NCBI GenBank assembly: GCA_027492275.1
Contig: JAPUFC010000077.1
Span: 1-64,000 of the forward strand
DNA length: 64,000 nucleotides
DNA from: Mesorhizobium sp.
GTDB taxonomy: Bacteria > Pseudomonadota > Alphaproteobacteria > Rhizobiales > Rhizobiaceae
Direction: 5' to 3'
The translations under genes and the position numbers were made by a program. Of the stretch, positions 17,057 to 26,021 are shown one piece after another; position 1 is the stretch's first letter, and every line of letters starts with the position of its first letter. The notes beneath the pieces are model-generated. The model did no database searches. It was not told where the DNA came from and worked only from the letters and a program-made list of their open reading frames with translations.

Positions 17057-18028
17057 ATGGAAGCGCTCGACATCGCCGCCAACGTCCTGTCCTCCACCAT
17101 CCGCCTGTCGGTGCCACTGCTGCTCGCCTGCCTCGCCGGCCTCTATTCGGAGCGTTCAGGCGTCTTCGACATCGGGCTGGAAGGCAAGATGCTGGCCGGC
17201 GCCTTCGCCGGCGCGGCCGCCGCCGCCGTCACCGGTTCGGCGTGGCTGGGCTTAAGCGCCGCCATCCTCGTCGCCGTGGCGCTGGCGCTGGTGCACGGCT
17301 TCGCCTCCATCACCCATCGCGGCAACCAGATCGTGTCCGGCGTCGCCATCAACTTCGTCGCCGCCGGCGCCACGATCATCCTCGGCCAGGCGTGGTTCCA
17401 TCAGGGTGGGCGCACGCCTTCGCTTCCGGGCACGGCCCGCTTCGGCGCGATCACCCTGCCGGGCGCGGAGGCGGTTCGCGACGTGCCCGTCCTCGGCCCG
17501 ATCTATTCCGGCATCCTGTCCGGCCATTCGCTGCTCGCTTACCTGGCCTTCCTCGCCGTCCCCTTCACCTGGTGGGTGCTCTACCGCACCCGCTTCGGCC
17601 TCAGGCTGCGCGCCGTCGGCGAGAACCCGGCGGCGGTCGACACGGCGGGCATTTCGGTCACCTTCCTGCGCTACCGCGCCGTCGTTTGCACCGGCATCCT
17701 CACGGGCATGGCCGGCTGCTACATGGCGCTGTCGCAGAACGCCGGCTTCGTGAAGGACATGACGGCGGGCAGGGGCTACATCGCGCTGGCGGCGCTGATC
17801 TTCGCCAAGTGGAAGCCGGTGCCGGCCATGTTCGCCTGCCTGCTGTTCGGCTTCCTCGACGCGCTGTCCATCCGGCTGCAGGGCACGCCGCTGCCGCTGG
17901 TCGGCCGCGTGCCGGTGCAGTTCATGCAGGCGCTGCCCTATGTGCTGACCGTTATCCTGCTCGCCGGCTTCATCGGCAAGGCCATCCCGCCCCGCGCCGG
18001 CGGCGTGCCCTATGTGAAGGAGCGGTAA
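17057..18028 (+). CDS. Nucleoside-type ABC transporter permease 2
   Basis: 323 residues from ATG 17057, one base after the stop of permease 1; an in-frame GTG at 17048 is possible. The permease motif is RSGVFDIGLEGKMLAGAFAG, and the coupling loop is RTRFGLRLRAVGENPAAVDTAGI. Around eight or nine membrane segments, as in YufQ/NupC-type proteins. Completes the nucleoside importer whose binding protein is at 12.3 kb. Confidence 0.93.
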   Translation: MEALDIAANVLSSTIRLSVPLLLACLAGLYSERSGVFDIGLEGKMLAGAFAGAAAAAVTGSAWLGLSAAILVAVALALVHGFASITHRGNQIVSGVAINFVAAGATIILGQAWFHQGGRTPSLPGTARFGAITLPGAEAVRDVPVLGPIYSGILSGHSLLAYLAFLAVPFTWWVLYRTRFGLRLRAVGENPAAVDTAGISVTFLRYRAVVCTGILTGMAGCYMALSQNAGFVKDMTAGRGYIALAALIFAKWKPVPAMFACLLFGFLDALSIRLQGTPLPLVGRVPVQFMQALPYVLTVILLAGFIGKAIPPRAGGVPYVKER

Positions 18029-18044
18029 TGGTTCTGCGTCCCGG

Positions 18045-18165
18045 CGCCCGCTCCGTTCCTTCGGGCCACCTCCCACGCTTCGCAGGGGAGGAGATGCCGG
18101 CCGCGACGCCGATCCTCCCCCGTTTACGGGGGAGGGGCACCATGCGAAGCATGGTGGAGGGGGCG
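18045..18165. repeat. Palindromic mosaic repeat, copy 2 (carries cdd ribosome site)
   Basis: Same inner CCTCCC/GGGGAGG and CCTCCCCCG-TTTA-CGGGGGAGG modules as copy 1, but the outer hairpins differ: left GTTCC-TTCG-GGCC, right CCATGC-GAAG-CATGG. Its right end GGAGGGGGCG (18156-18165) lies 7 bases before the cdd start codon and is the only purine-rich site there. Confidence 0.9.
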
Positions 18166-18170
18166 CACCC

Positions 18171-18569
18171 ATGACCACCCCCCACGACCTCTTCCTCGCC
18201 GCCAAGGCCGCCATGCAAAAGGCCTACGCCCCCTATTCCAAATTCCCCGTCGGAGCCGCGCTCCGCACCGATGACGGAAAAATCTTCACCGGCGCGAACA
18301 TCGAGGTCGCCTCCTACCCCGAAGGCTGGTGCGCCGAGACGACCGCGCTCGGCCACTGGCGCATGGGCGGCGGCGGCAGGATCACGGAGATCGCCGTCAT
18401 CGCCGAGCGCATGCCGCGCGTCACGCCCTGCGGCGGCTGCCGCCAGCGCCTCGCCGAGTTCACGAGGCCCGACACGAAGCTGCATCTGTGCGACATGACC
18501 GGCGTCGTCGAGACGGTGACGATGGGCGATATGCTGCCCTACGGCTTTGCCGGAGACATCCTGAAATGA
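18171..18569 (+). CDS. cdd: Cytidine deaminase
   Basis: 132 residues, the length of the small homotetrameric cytidine deaminases. KAYAPYSKFPVGAAL, the zinc/catalytic motif CAET near residue 54 (proton-shuttle Glu; most family members have CAER) and PCGGCRQRLAEF with the two other zinc cysteines are all present. It turns (deoxy)cytidine into (deoxy)uridine. The start codon follows GGAGGGGG supplied by repeat copy 2. Its stop overlaps the start of the phosphorylase gene. Confidence 0.94.
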   Translation: MTTPHDLFLAAKAAMQKAYAPYSKFPVGAALRTDDGKIFTGANIEVASYPEGWCAETTALGHWRMGGGGRITEIAVIAERMPRVTPCGGCRQRLAEFTRPDTKLHLCDMTGVVETVTMGDMLPYGFAGDILK

Positions 18570-19372
18570 TGACCACCATCGACCGGCTGGTGGAACGGCT
18601 GGACGGGCTCGCGCCGGAAGTAGCGCTGGTGCTCGGCTCGGGCCTGGGCAGCCTTGCCGGAGAGGTCGAGCACGCCGTCCGCATCCCCTATGCCGAACTG
18701 CCCGGCTTCCCCGTCAGCGGCGTCAGCGGCCATGCCGGGGAGATCGTCGCCGGCTCCTTCGGCGGTCGTCCGGTGCTGATGCTCGCCGGCCGCGCGCACT
18801 ACTACGAGCGGGGCGACGCCGCCGCCATGCGCCCCGTCATCGAGACGCTGGCCGGGATCGGCATCGAAAAACTCATCCTCACCAACGCCGCCGGCTCGCT
18901 GCACCGCAAGATGCCGCCGGGCTCCGTCATGCTGGTCGAGGACCACATCAATTTCTCGGGTGCCAACCCGCTGATCGGCGAGCACGACGACCGCCGCTTC
19001 GTCGGCCTCACCGAGGCCTACGACAAGGATCTGCGCCGCGCGCTGGGCACCGCCGCGCTCGAAACCGGCACGCCCCTCCATCGCGGCGTCTACATGTGGT
19101 TTTCCGGCCCCTCCTTCGAGACGCCGGCCGAGATTCGCATGGCGCGGCTGTTCGGCGCGGACGCGGTCGGCATGTCCACCGTACCCGAGGTGATCCTTGC
19201 CCGCTTCTGCGGCCTACGCGTTGCCGCCTGCTCCGTCGTCACCAATTTCGCCGCCGGCATGACTGGCGGGGAACTGTCGCATGAGGAGACCAAGGATATG
19301 GCGCCCGTGGGCGGCGCGCGGCTGTCGGCCATGCTGCGCCATGCTTTCGCCGCTGGCCTGCTGGATGGATGA
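18566..19372 (+). CDS. punA: Purine nucleoside phosphorylase (trimeric, class I)
   Basis: 268 residues starting in the ATGATG that overlaps the cdd stop. Motifs: GSGLGSLA (phosphate loop), GRAHYYERGDA, LILTNAAGSLH, and the base/ribose pocket GPSFETPAEIRMARLFGADAVGMSTVPEV, followed by VVTNFAAGM. It splits purine nucleosides with phosphate to base and ribose-1-phosphate. The tract after the substrate motif has VTNFAAG, where Asn suits guanosine/inosine. Only 3 bp separate it from deoA. Confidence 0.92.
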   Translation: MMTTIDRLVERLDGLAPEVALVLGSGLGSLAGEVEHAVRIPYAELPGFPVSGVSGHAGEIVAGSFGGRPVLMLAGRAHYYERGDAAAMRPVIETLAGIGIEKLILTNAAGSLHRKMPPGSVMLVEDHINFSGANPLIGEHDDRRFVGLTEAYDKDLRRALGTAALETGTPLHRGVYMWFSGPSFETPAEIRMARLFGADAVGMSTVPEVILARFCGLRVAACSVVTNFAAGMTGGELSHEETKDMAPVGGARLSAMLRHAFAAGLLDG

Positions 19373-19375
19373 CGG

Positions 19376-20692
19376 ATGCTGCCGCAGGAAATCATCCGCA
19401 AAAAACGCGACGGCCAGCCGCTGTCGCCTCACGACATCGCCTCCTTCATCGCCGGCCTGACATCCGGCGCGGTCGGCGAAGGGCAGGCCGCCGCCTTCGC
19501 CATGGCCGTGTTCTTCAACGGAATGCCGCGCGAGGAGGCGGTGGCGCTGACGCTGGCCATGCGCGATTCCGGCGAGGTGCTGGACTGGTCGGACCTGCCG
19601 GGCCCCGTCACCGACAAGCATTCCACCGGCGGTGTCGGCGACAATGTCTCGCTGATGCTGGCGCCCATCGTCGCCGCCTGCGGCGCTTATGTGCCGATGA
19701 TTTCGGGACGCGGGCTCGGCCATACCGGCGGCACGCTGGACAAGATGGACTCCATCCCTGGCTACCGCTCGCAGCCCGACGCCGCCCTGTTCCGCGCGGT
19801 GGTGCGCGAGGTCGGTTGCGCCATCATCGGCCAGACCGCCTCTCTGGCGCCGGCGGACGGAAAGCTCTACGCCATCCGCGACGTCACCGCGACGGTCGAA
19901 TCCGTGCCGCTCATCACCGCGTCCATCCTGTCGAAGAAGCTCGCCGCCGGCCTCCACTCGCTGGTTCTGGACGTCAAGGTCGGCAACGGCGCGTTCATGG
20001 CGAAGAGCCGCGCCGCGACCGAGCTGGCGACCAGCCTGGTGGAGGTGGCGAACGGTGCCGGCCTTCGCACCACGGCGCTGATCACCGGCATGGGCGAGCC
20101 GCTGGCGAGCGCTGCGGGCAACGCCGTCGAGGTTCTGAACGCCGTCGATTTCCTGACCGGCAAGGCGGCCGATCCGCGCCTCGGCGAGGTCACGCTGGCG
20201 CTTGCCGCCGAAATGCTGGTCATGGCCGGCATCGCCGGTTCCAACCGCGAAGGCCTCGACCGGGCGGGGCAGGCCCTCCGGTCAGGCCGCGCGGCGGAAA
20301 TCTTCGGCCGCATGGTAGCCGCGCTCGGCGGCCCGGCCGATTTCGTGGAAAAGGCCGTCTCCTATCTTCCGCACGCCCCGGTCGATCTCGCCGTGCCCGC
20401 GCCGGAAGACGGTTTCGTGACCGGCGTGGAGACGCGCGACATTGGGCTGGCGGTGGTGGCGCTGGGCGGCGGCCGCACGCGGCCGGGCGACCCCGTCGAT
20501 CACGCGGTCGGCCTCACGCGCCTTGCGCCGGTCGGTTTCGAGGTCTCGAAGGGCGATCCGCTGGCTGTTGTCCATGCGCGCACCGATTTCGATGCGCGAA
20601 AAGCCGCCGCCGCCGTCGCCGCCGCCTATCGCATCGGCCCGTCGCGTCCGGCGAAACAGAAGACCGTGCTGCGCCGGATCGCGGCGGTGTGA
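19376..20692 (+). CDS. deoA: Thymidine phosphorylase
   Basis: 438 residues, the usual length. The phosphate-binding motif KHSTGGVGD is near residue 82, with GRGLGHTGGTLDKMDSIPG, SILSKKLAAGLHSLVLDVKVGNGAFM and the C-terminal PYNP domain also clear. It converts thymidine or deoxyuridine to base and deoxyribose-1-phosphate. It ends the plus-strand salvage operon (cdd-punA-deoA); no phosphopentomutase or aldolase gene follows. Repeat copy 3 begins at once after the stop. Confidence 0.96.
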   Translation: MLPQEIIRKKRDGQPLSPHDIASFIAGLTSGAVGEGQAAAFAMAVFFNGMPREEAVALTLAMRDSGEVLDWSDLPGPVTDKHSTGGVGDNVSLMLAPIVAACGAYVPMISGRGLGHTGGTLDKMDSIPGYRSQPDAALFRAVVREVGCAIIGQTASLAPADGKLYAIRDVTATVESVPLITASILSKKLAAGLHSLVLDVKVGNGAFMAKSRAATELATSLVEVANGAGLRTTALITGMGEPLASAAGNAVEVLNAVDFLTGKAADPRLGEVTLALAAEMLVMAGIAGSNREGLDRAGQALRSGRAAEIFGRMVAALGGPADFVEKAVSYLPHAPVDLAVPAPEDGFVTGVETRDIGLAVVALGGGRTRPGDPVDHAVGLTRLAPVGFEVSKGDPLAVVHARTDFDARKAAAAVAAAYRIGPSRPAKQKTVLRRIAAV

Positions 20693-20694
20693 TG

Positions 20695-20821
20695 CGCCCC
20701 CTCCACCACTTCGTGGTCCCCCTCCCCCGCTTCGCAGGGGAGGATAGAGGTTGCGGCCGACCTCGACCTCGATCCTTCCCCGTTTACGGGGGAGGGGGAC
20801 CACGAAGTGGTGGAGGGGGCG
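20695..20821. repeat. Palindromic mosaic repeat, copy 3
   Basis: Outer hairpins on both sides are CCAC-TTCG-TGG type (right side CCAC-GAAG-TGG), unlike copy 1, while the inner CCTCCCCCGC-TTCG and CGTTTACGGGGGAGG modules are kept. It lies between convergent deoA and the aspartic protease gene, where it could also end both transcripts. Confidence 0.9.
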
Positions 20822-20846
20822 TCCAGACCGAACGCTTTCGAAACCC

Positions 20847-21410
20847 CTACTGCGCCAGCATCAGCGTCCCGTTCTCGACCTGGTAGCGCGACAGCCTGTT
20901 GAGGAAGCTGACGCCGACCAGCGTGCCGCTCAGCGCCTTGTCCTCCAGCACCAGCGCCTCGACATTGTCGATGGCGATGCGGCCGATCTGCATGGTGGCG
21001 ATCGTGGCCGCCGCCGCCCGCACCTCGCCGTTCGCCGTCGTCACCTTGTGGCGGAAATCCTTCGGTCCGACGCTGATTCCCGCCCTGCGGGCCGTCGACA
21101 GGTTCATCGCCACCACGGTGGCCCCCGTGTCGACCATCGCCGTGACCGCCCGGCCGTTGATCCTGAACTCGCCCAGGAAATGCCCGCGCCCGTCGGCCTC
21201 CAGGCTGACCTTGCGCGCCGAAGGGTTGGAGGCCGGACCGCCGCCCCGTCCGATCCGCTGGACGGTCTCGATCCGGCCGTCCGCGGGCGGCGCCGACCCG
21301 GTCACCGTCCCGTAGAGGCGGTGGAAGCTCTCCGGATTGGCCTGGTACAGGATCGGCACCGAGGTGGCGGAGCCGATGCAGATGCCCAGCAGGATGACGT
21401 TGCGCAGCAT
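20847..21410 (-). CDS. Retropepsin-like aspartic protease (TIGR02281-type)
   Basis: 187 residues from ATG 21410; the upstream extension of the frame has no good ribosome site. A single N-terminal membrane segment (MLRNVILLGICIGSATSV) is followed by a linker and a retropepsin-like domain: GHFLGEFRINGRAVTAMVDTGATVVAMN with the catalytic Asp in DTGAT, then LEDKALSGTLVGVSFLNRLSRY. Such proteins dimerise to form one active site and face the periplasm. Convergent with deoA; upp lies upstream on the same strand, 97 bp away. Confidence 0.87.
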   Translation of the reverse strand: MLRNVILLGICIGSATSVPILYQANPESFHRLYGTVTGSAPPADGRIETVQRIGRGGGPASNPSARKVSLEADGRGHFLGEFRINGRAVTAMVDTGATVVAMNLSTARRAGISVGPKDFRHKVTTANGEVRAAAATIATMQIGRIAIDNVEALVLEDKALSGTLVGVSFLNRLSRYQVENGTLMLAQ

Positions 21411-21506
21411 GGAAGGGACCTCGAACGCCCCACCCTGCACAAATCCCGTTCGGCAAAGGTTAACCGCAGGCCGCCGCTGCCGCAAAAGGTGAACGCCGGG
21501 TTAAGC

Positions 21507-22136
21507 CTATTTGGTCCCGTACATGCGGTCGCCGGCGTCGCCGAGGCCGGGAACGATGTAGCCCTTCTCGTTGAGCTGGCGGTCGATCGCGGCAGTGAAC
21601 ACCGGCACGTCCGGATGCGCGGCCGTGAACTTCGCGATGCCCTCGGGTGCCGCCAGAAGGCAGAGGTAGCGCAGGTTGGTCGCGCCGCGCTGCTTCAGCT
21701 TGTCGACCGCCGCGATCGCCGAATTGGCGGTCGCCAGCATCGGGTCGACCACGATCACCAGCCGGTCGCCGAGATCGCCGGGGGCCTTGAAGAAATACTC
21801 CACCGCCTGCAGCGTGTCGTGGTCGCGATAGAGCCCGACATGGGCGACGCGCGCGGCGGGCACCAGGTCGAGCAGGCCCTCCAGCAGCCCGTTGCCGGCG
21901 CGCAGCACGGAGGCGAACACCAGCTTCTTGCCCTCCAGCGTCGGCGCCTCCATCGTCTCCATCGGCGTCTCGATGGTCTTGGTGGTCAGGTCGAGGTCGC
22001 GCGTCACCTCGTAGCCGAGCAGCAGCGATATCTCGCGCAGCAGCCGCCGGAAGCCGGCTGTCGAGGTTTCCCGGTCGCGCATGATCGTCAGCTTGTGCTG
22101 CACGAGCGGATGGTTGACGACGGTGACGCCCTTCAT
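21507..22136 (-). CDS. upp: Uracil phosphoribosyltransferase
   Basis: 209 residues, normal length. [18 protein letters not shown] opens the protein, the PRPP loop is [21 protein letters not shown], and the uracil-binding end is [16 protein letters not shown]. It makes UMP from uracil and PRPP and so completes pyrimidine salvage from the uracil released by the neighbouring enzymes. Lies 49 bp downstream of add on the same strand. Confidence 0.97.
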   Translation of the reverse strand: MKGVTVVNHPLVQHKLTIMRDRETSTAGFRRLLREISLLLGYEVTRDLDLTTKTIETPMETMEAPTLEGKKLVFASVLRAGNGLLEGLLDLVPAARVAHVGLYRDHDTLQAVEYFFKAPGDLGDRLVIVVDPMLATANSAIAAVDKLKQRGATNLRYLCLLAAPEGIAKFTAAHPDVPVFTAAIDRQLNEKGYIVPGLGDAGDRMYGTK

Positions 22137-22185
22137 GGTCCCTCTCTTGTCTGGTCGGCGAAGTGTAGCGTCTTGCCGCGAGACC

Positions 22186-23196
22186 TCAACGGCGCGTGCG
22201 CGACAATCCAGAGCTTGTCGAAGCAGTTCGCGCCGGCCCCAGCCTGGCCAGCAGCGCCGCCTTGGTCTTGCGGTCGCAGAAGGCGGCCTCGATCGCCGTG
22301 CGCGTCACCCCCGCCAGCGCCGTCGCGTCGAGGCCGAAATGCCGCCCCGCCATCTCGTATTCCCGCGCCAGCGAGGTATTGAAATAGGGCGGGTCGTCGG
22401 AATTCAGCGTCACCTTGCAGCCGGCGGCGGCCAAAGCCGGGAACGGGTGGGTCTCGAAGCCGGAGAAGACGCCGAGCGCGACGTTCGAGCCCGGGCAGCA
22501 TTCCAGCACCACGCCAGCCTCGGCGATGTGCCGCACCAGCTCCGCGTTCTCGATCGCGCGCACGCCATGCCCGATCCGCGCCGGCCGAATGTGGTCGAGC
22601 GCGTCGCGCACCGTCTCCCAGCCGGACAGCTCGCCGGCATGCACGGTGATGCCCAGCCCCGCCTCGCGCGCGATCTCGAAGGCGCGGACATAGTCTTCCA
22701 TCTCGCCGAAGCGTTCATCGCCCGCCATGCCGAAGCCGGCGACCAGCGGATGGCCGCAGCGCGCCGCGAACCGCGCGGCGGCTTCTACCGCCTCGACGCC
22801 GAAATGCCGCACCCCGATGACGATCATGCGCCCCTCGATGCCCGTCTTGGCGTTGGCGCGCATCATGCCTTCTCCAAGCGCCGACACATAGGCCTTGGGC
22901 GAAAGCCCGGATTTCTGCGCATGGTCCGGCGACACGAAGATTTCCGAATAGATCGCCCCCTCGCGCGCCAGGCTGGTCAGATAGTGTTCGGCAAGCCGCG
23001 CGAAATCGTCGTCGCTGCGAAACAGCGCGGCGGAGAAATCGTAGGCCGCCAGGAAGCTCGTGAAGTCGTGCCACACGAAGACGCCGTCGCGGATGAAGGG
23101 CGAGGCGTCGGCGCCGTATTTGCGGGCTTGCAAGGTGACGAGGCTGGGGTCCGCTGCACCTTCGATATGGCAATGCAGTTCGGCTTTCAGAGGCAT
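22186..23196 (-). CDS. add: Adenosine deaminase
   Basis: 336 residues from ATG 23196, which has AGGAAG upstream; eleven further codons upstream in the frame lack a ribosome site. Zinc-binding HCH is in ELHCHIEGA (His8, His10); the second set is [15 protein letters not shown] (His and catalytic Glu), and the NSDDPPYF motif carries the zinc-binding Asp pair. It deaminates adenosine to inosine, feeding the purine nucleoside phosphorylase. In an operon with upp; divergent from ubiE. Confidence 0.95.
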   Translation of the reverse strand: MPLKAELHCHIEGAADPSLVTLQARKYGADASPFIRDGVFVWHDFTSFLAAYDFSAALFRSDDDFARLAEHYLTSLAREGAIYSEIFVSPDHAQKSGLSPKAYVSALGEGMMRANAKTGIEGRMIVIGVRHFGVEAVEAAARFAARCGHPLVAGFGMAGDERFGEMEDYVRAFEIAREAGLGITVHAGELSGWETVRDALDHIRPARIGHGVRAIENAELVRHIAEAGVVLECCPGSNVALGVFSGFETHPFPALAAAGCKVTLNSDDPPYFNTSLAREYEMAGRHFGLDATALAGVTRTAIEAAFCDRKTKAALLARLGPARTASTSSGLSRTRR

Positions 23197-23293
23197 GCGG
23201 TCTTCCTGTCGTCCCCCGCCATGGAACATAGCGCCGGCCCGGATGATCGGCTATGGTCGCGCCAAATTTAGAGCCCGACCAACGGACAAAAAT

Positions 23294-24070
23294 ATGTCAG
23301 AACAGCGCACCGCAGCCGCCGGCGAGATGGAAACCGCCTACGGCTTCCGCGATGTCGGCCAGGGCGAGAAGCAGGGTCTCGTCAACGAGGTCTTCCACAA
23401 GGTCGCGCGCCGCTACGACGTCATGAACGACCTGATGTCGGCCGGCCTGCACCGGCTGTGGAAGGACGGCATGGTCGCCTGGCTCAATCCGCCCCGGCGC
23501 GACGGCTGGCGCGTGCTGGACGTGGCGGGCGGCACCGGCGACGTTGCCTTCCGCATCGTCGAGGCCAGCCACCGCCATGCCCATGCCACCGTGCTGGACA
23601 TCAACGGCTCGATGCTCGGCGTCGGTCGCGAACGTGCCGAGAAGCGCGGCCTTGCCGGCAACGTGGATTTCATCGAGGCGAACGCCGAAAGCCTGCCCTT
23701 CGCCGACGAGACGTTCGACGCCTACACCATCGCCTTCGGCATCCGCAACGTGCCGCGCATCGACGTGGCGCTGTCAGAGGCGTTTCGCGTGCTGAAGCCC
23801 GGCGGACGGCTGCTCTGCCTCGAATTCTCCGAGGTCGAGATGCCGTTGCTCGACCGCGTGTATGACGAGTGGTCCTTCAAGGCGATCCCGCGCATCGGCA
23901 AGGCGGTCACCGGCGACGGCGAGCCCTATTCCTACCTGGTGGAATCGATCCGCAAGTTCCCCAACCAGAAGGCCTTCGAGGCGATGATCGAGGCCGCCGG
24001 CTTCGAGCGCGTCGCCTTCCGCAACTATTCCGGCGGCATCGCGGCCCTTCACTCCGGCTGGAAGCTTTGA
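23294..24070 (+). CDS. ubiE: Ubiquinone/menaquinone biosynthesis C-methyltransferase
   Basis: 258 residues. SAM motif I is [14 protein letters not shown] near residue 80; the UbiE-specific blocks [29 protein letters not shown] and [16 protein letters not shown] are all present, ending in [12 protein letters not shown]. It carries out the C-methylation of the ubiquinone ring. The ATG 23294 sits after ACAAAAAT with no strong ribosome site, but it is the family start. First gene of ubiE-ubiB. Confidence 0.97.
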   Translation: MSEQRTAAAGEMETAYGFRDVGQGEKQGLVNEVFHKVARRYDVMNDLMSAGLHRLWKDGMVAWLNPPRRDGWRVLDVAGGTGDVAFRIVEASHRHAHATVLDINGSMLGVGRERAEKRGLAGNVDFIEANAESLPFADETFDAYTIAFGIRNVPRIDVALSEAFRVLKPGGRLLCLEFSEVEMPLLDRVYDEWSFKAIPRIGKAVTGDGEPYSYLVESIRKFPNQKAFEAMIEAAGFERVAFRNYSGGIAALHSGWKL

Positions 24071-24083
24071 TAGGCCGCCACGC

Positions 24084-25661
24084 ATGACGGACATCGCCGC
24101 CGCCTTCCGCCTGGTGCGGGCAGGCTGGATCATGATTCGCGAGGGTGTGGTCGCGGCCATGCCGGGCGAGCAGCTCACCGGGCTGCCGGCGCTCGGCTGG
24201 CGCATGGCGCGCCTGCTGACGCGCCGCAGCGCGGTCCGGCGCGGCCGCAGCGACCGCCTTGCCGCCGCCGTGGCGCGGCTTGGCCCGTCCTATGTGAAGC
24301 TCGGCCAGTTCCTCGCCACGCGGCCCGACGTCGTCGGCAACGACGTGGCGCTCGACCTGGCGCTGCTGCAGGACCGCATGCGCACCTTCCCGACGGCCGT
24401 TTCCGCCGCCGAGATCGAGGAATCGCTCGGCCGCCCCGTCTCGGCGCTCTACCGATCCTTCGGCGAGCCGGTCGCCGCCGCCTCCATCGCGCAGGTGCAC
24501 CCGGCGGAGGTCGAGCAGGCCGACGGCTCCGTCCGCAAGGTCGCGGTCAAGGTCATCCGTCCCGGCGTGCGCAAGGCTTTCCTGCGCGATCTGGAAAGCT
24601 ATTTCCTCGCCGCCCGCCTGCAGGAGCGCTATGTGGCCTCGGCCCGCCGCCTGCGGCCGGTCGAAGTGACGAAAACGCTGGCCCAGACCACCAAGATCGA
24701 GATGGACCTGCGGCTCGAGGCCGCGGCGCTGTCCGAGATCGGCGAGAACACCGCCGCCGATCCGGGCTTCCGCGTGCCTTCCGTCGACTGGGAGCGCACC
24801 GGGCGCGACGTGCTGACGATCGAATGGATCGACGGCGTCAAGATGAGCGATATCGAGGGCCTGCGCGCCGCCGGCCACGATCTCAAGGCCATCGCCGCCA
24901 ACCTCGTACAGTCCTTCCTGCGTCACACGCTGCGCGACGGCTTCTTCCACGGCGACATGCATCCCGGCAACCTGTTCGTCGAGGCGGACGGCACCATCGT
25001 CGCCGTCGATCTCGGCATCGCCGGCCGGCTCGGCAAGAAGGAGCGCCGTTTCCTCGCCGAGATTCTCTACGGCTTCATCACCCGCGACTACCGTCGCGTG
25101 GCGGAAGTGCATTTCGAGGCCGGCTACGTGCCGCGCACGCACGACGTCGCCGCCTTCGCGCAGGCCATCCGCGCCATCGGCGAGCCGATCCACGGCCAGC
25201 CGGCCGAGACCATCTCCATGGCGCGCCTGCTGACCTTGCTGTTCGGGGTCACCGACCTGTTCGACATGCAGACCCGCACCGAGCTTGTGCTGCTCCAGAA
25301 GACGATGGTGGTGGTCGAGGGCGTCGCCCGCACGCTCGACCCCGCCTTCAACATGTGGAAGACCTCCGAGCCGGTGGTGGGCGCCTGGATACGCGACAAT
25401 CTCGGCCCGCGCGGCATGCTGGACGACGCGCGCGACGGCATCGCCGCCTTCGTCTCGCTTGCCCGCCAGGCGCCGGACCTCGCCGCGCGCACCGAACGTC
25501 TGACGCGCGAGATCGACCTGATGGCCGAGCACGGCCTGCGCTTCGACGCCGAGACCGCCCGCGCCATCGGCAGGGCGGAGGCGCGCTACACCCGCTCCGG
25601 CCGCATCGCGCTGTGGGTGATCGCGGCGATGCTGGTCTGGATCGCGCTGCGGATGACTTGA
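24084..25661 (+). CDS. ubiB: Ubiquinone biosynthesis protein UbiB (atypical kinase)
   Basis: 525 residues, 13 bp after ubiE. The UbiB/ADCK kinase-like marks are the KLGQFLATRPD motif (KxGQ) near residue 72, an Ala-rich loop AAASIAQVH in place of the glycine loop, HGDMHPGNLFV and AVDLGIAGRLGKKER. A hydrophobic C-terminal helix (IALWVIAAMLVWIAL) anchors it to the membrane. It assists coenzyme Q assembly by ATP turnover. Confidence 0.96.
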   Translation: MTDIAAAFRLVRAGWIMIREGVVAAMPGEQLTGLPALGWRMARLLTRRSAVRRGRSDRLAAAVARLGPSYVKLGQFLATRPDVVGNDVALDLALLQDRMRTFPTAVSAAEIEESLGRPVSALYRSFGEPVAAASIAQVHPAEVEQADGSVRKVAVKVIRPGVRKAFLRDLESYFLAARLQERYVASARRLRPVEVTKTLAQTTKIEMDLRLEAAALSEIGENTAADPGFRVPSVDWERTGRDVLTIEWIDGVKMSDIEGLRAAGHDLKAIAANLVQSFLRHTLRDGFFHGDMHPGNLFVEADGTIVAVDLGIAGRLGKKERRFLAEILYGFITRDYRRVAEVHFEAGYVPRTHDVAAFAQAIRAIGEPIHGQPAETISMARLLTLLFGVTDLFDMQTRTELVLLQKTMVVVEGVARTLDPAFNMWKTSEPVVGAWIRDNLGPRGMLDDARDGIAAFVSLARQAPDLAARTERLTREIDLMAEHGLRFDAETARAIGRAEARYTRSGRIALWVIAAMLVWIALRMT

Positions 25662-25691
25662 CTGCAATGCTAGCAATGAAGGCATTGCAGT
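25661..25691. promoter_or_regulatory. Inverted repeat, candidate toxin-antitoxin operator
   Basis: ACTGCAATGC (25661-25670) and GCATTGCAGT (25682-25691) are perfect complements 11 bases apart, between the ubiB stop and the antitoxin start (25737). The gonococcal FitAB operator has the same shape (8-bp arms, 12-base spacer) with another sequence. It could also act as a terminator for ubiB, but it lacks a T-run. Confidence 0.5.
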
Positions 25692-25736
25692 CCTCGGGGC
25701 GATGACCTATCTCTGCGGAAGTCTGAGGACTTCGAG

Positions 25737-26021
25737 ATGGGCACTCTAACCGTTAGAAAAATCGACGACGATGTGGTGCGCGATCTTCGCATCAGCGCGG
25801 CGCGTCGCGGCGTATCCATGGAGCAGGAAGCACGCGACCGCCTGCGCCAGCCGCTGTTTCCGGAAAATCCTGTTGGGTCCACAAATTTAGGTGGCCCGAA
25901 ATGGCACCTTGAAGCGTCGCTTGAGGAGTTGTTGGCGATTGGCCGAAAGTTGCCTGATGTCGAATTCGACCAGAAGGAAGAATCCGACAGGCTGTATGAC
26001 TATCTCGACGACCAGAAATGA
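25737..26021 (+). CDS. FitA/VapB-type ribbon-helix-helix antitoxin
   Basis: 94 residues. The first 40 form a ribbon-helix-helix DNA-binding unit (GTLTVRKIDDDVVRDLRISAARRGVSMEQEARDRL), close to FitA-type antitoxins. The tail is acidic (DVEFDQKEESDRLYDYLDDQK), as expected for the part that inserts into the toxin. It overlaps the toxin gene by ATGA. It probably represses its own operon through the inverted repeat just upstream. Confidence 0.85.
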   Translation: MGTLTVRKIDDDVVRDLRISAARRGVSMEQEARDRLRQPLFPENPVGSTNLGGPKWHLEASLEELLAIGRKLPDVEFDQKEESDRLYDYLDDQK

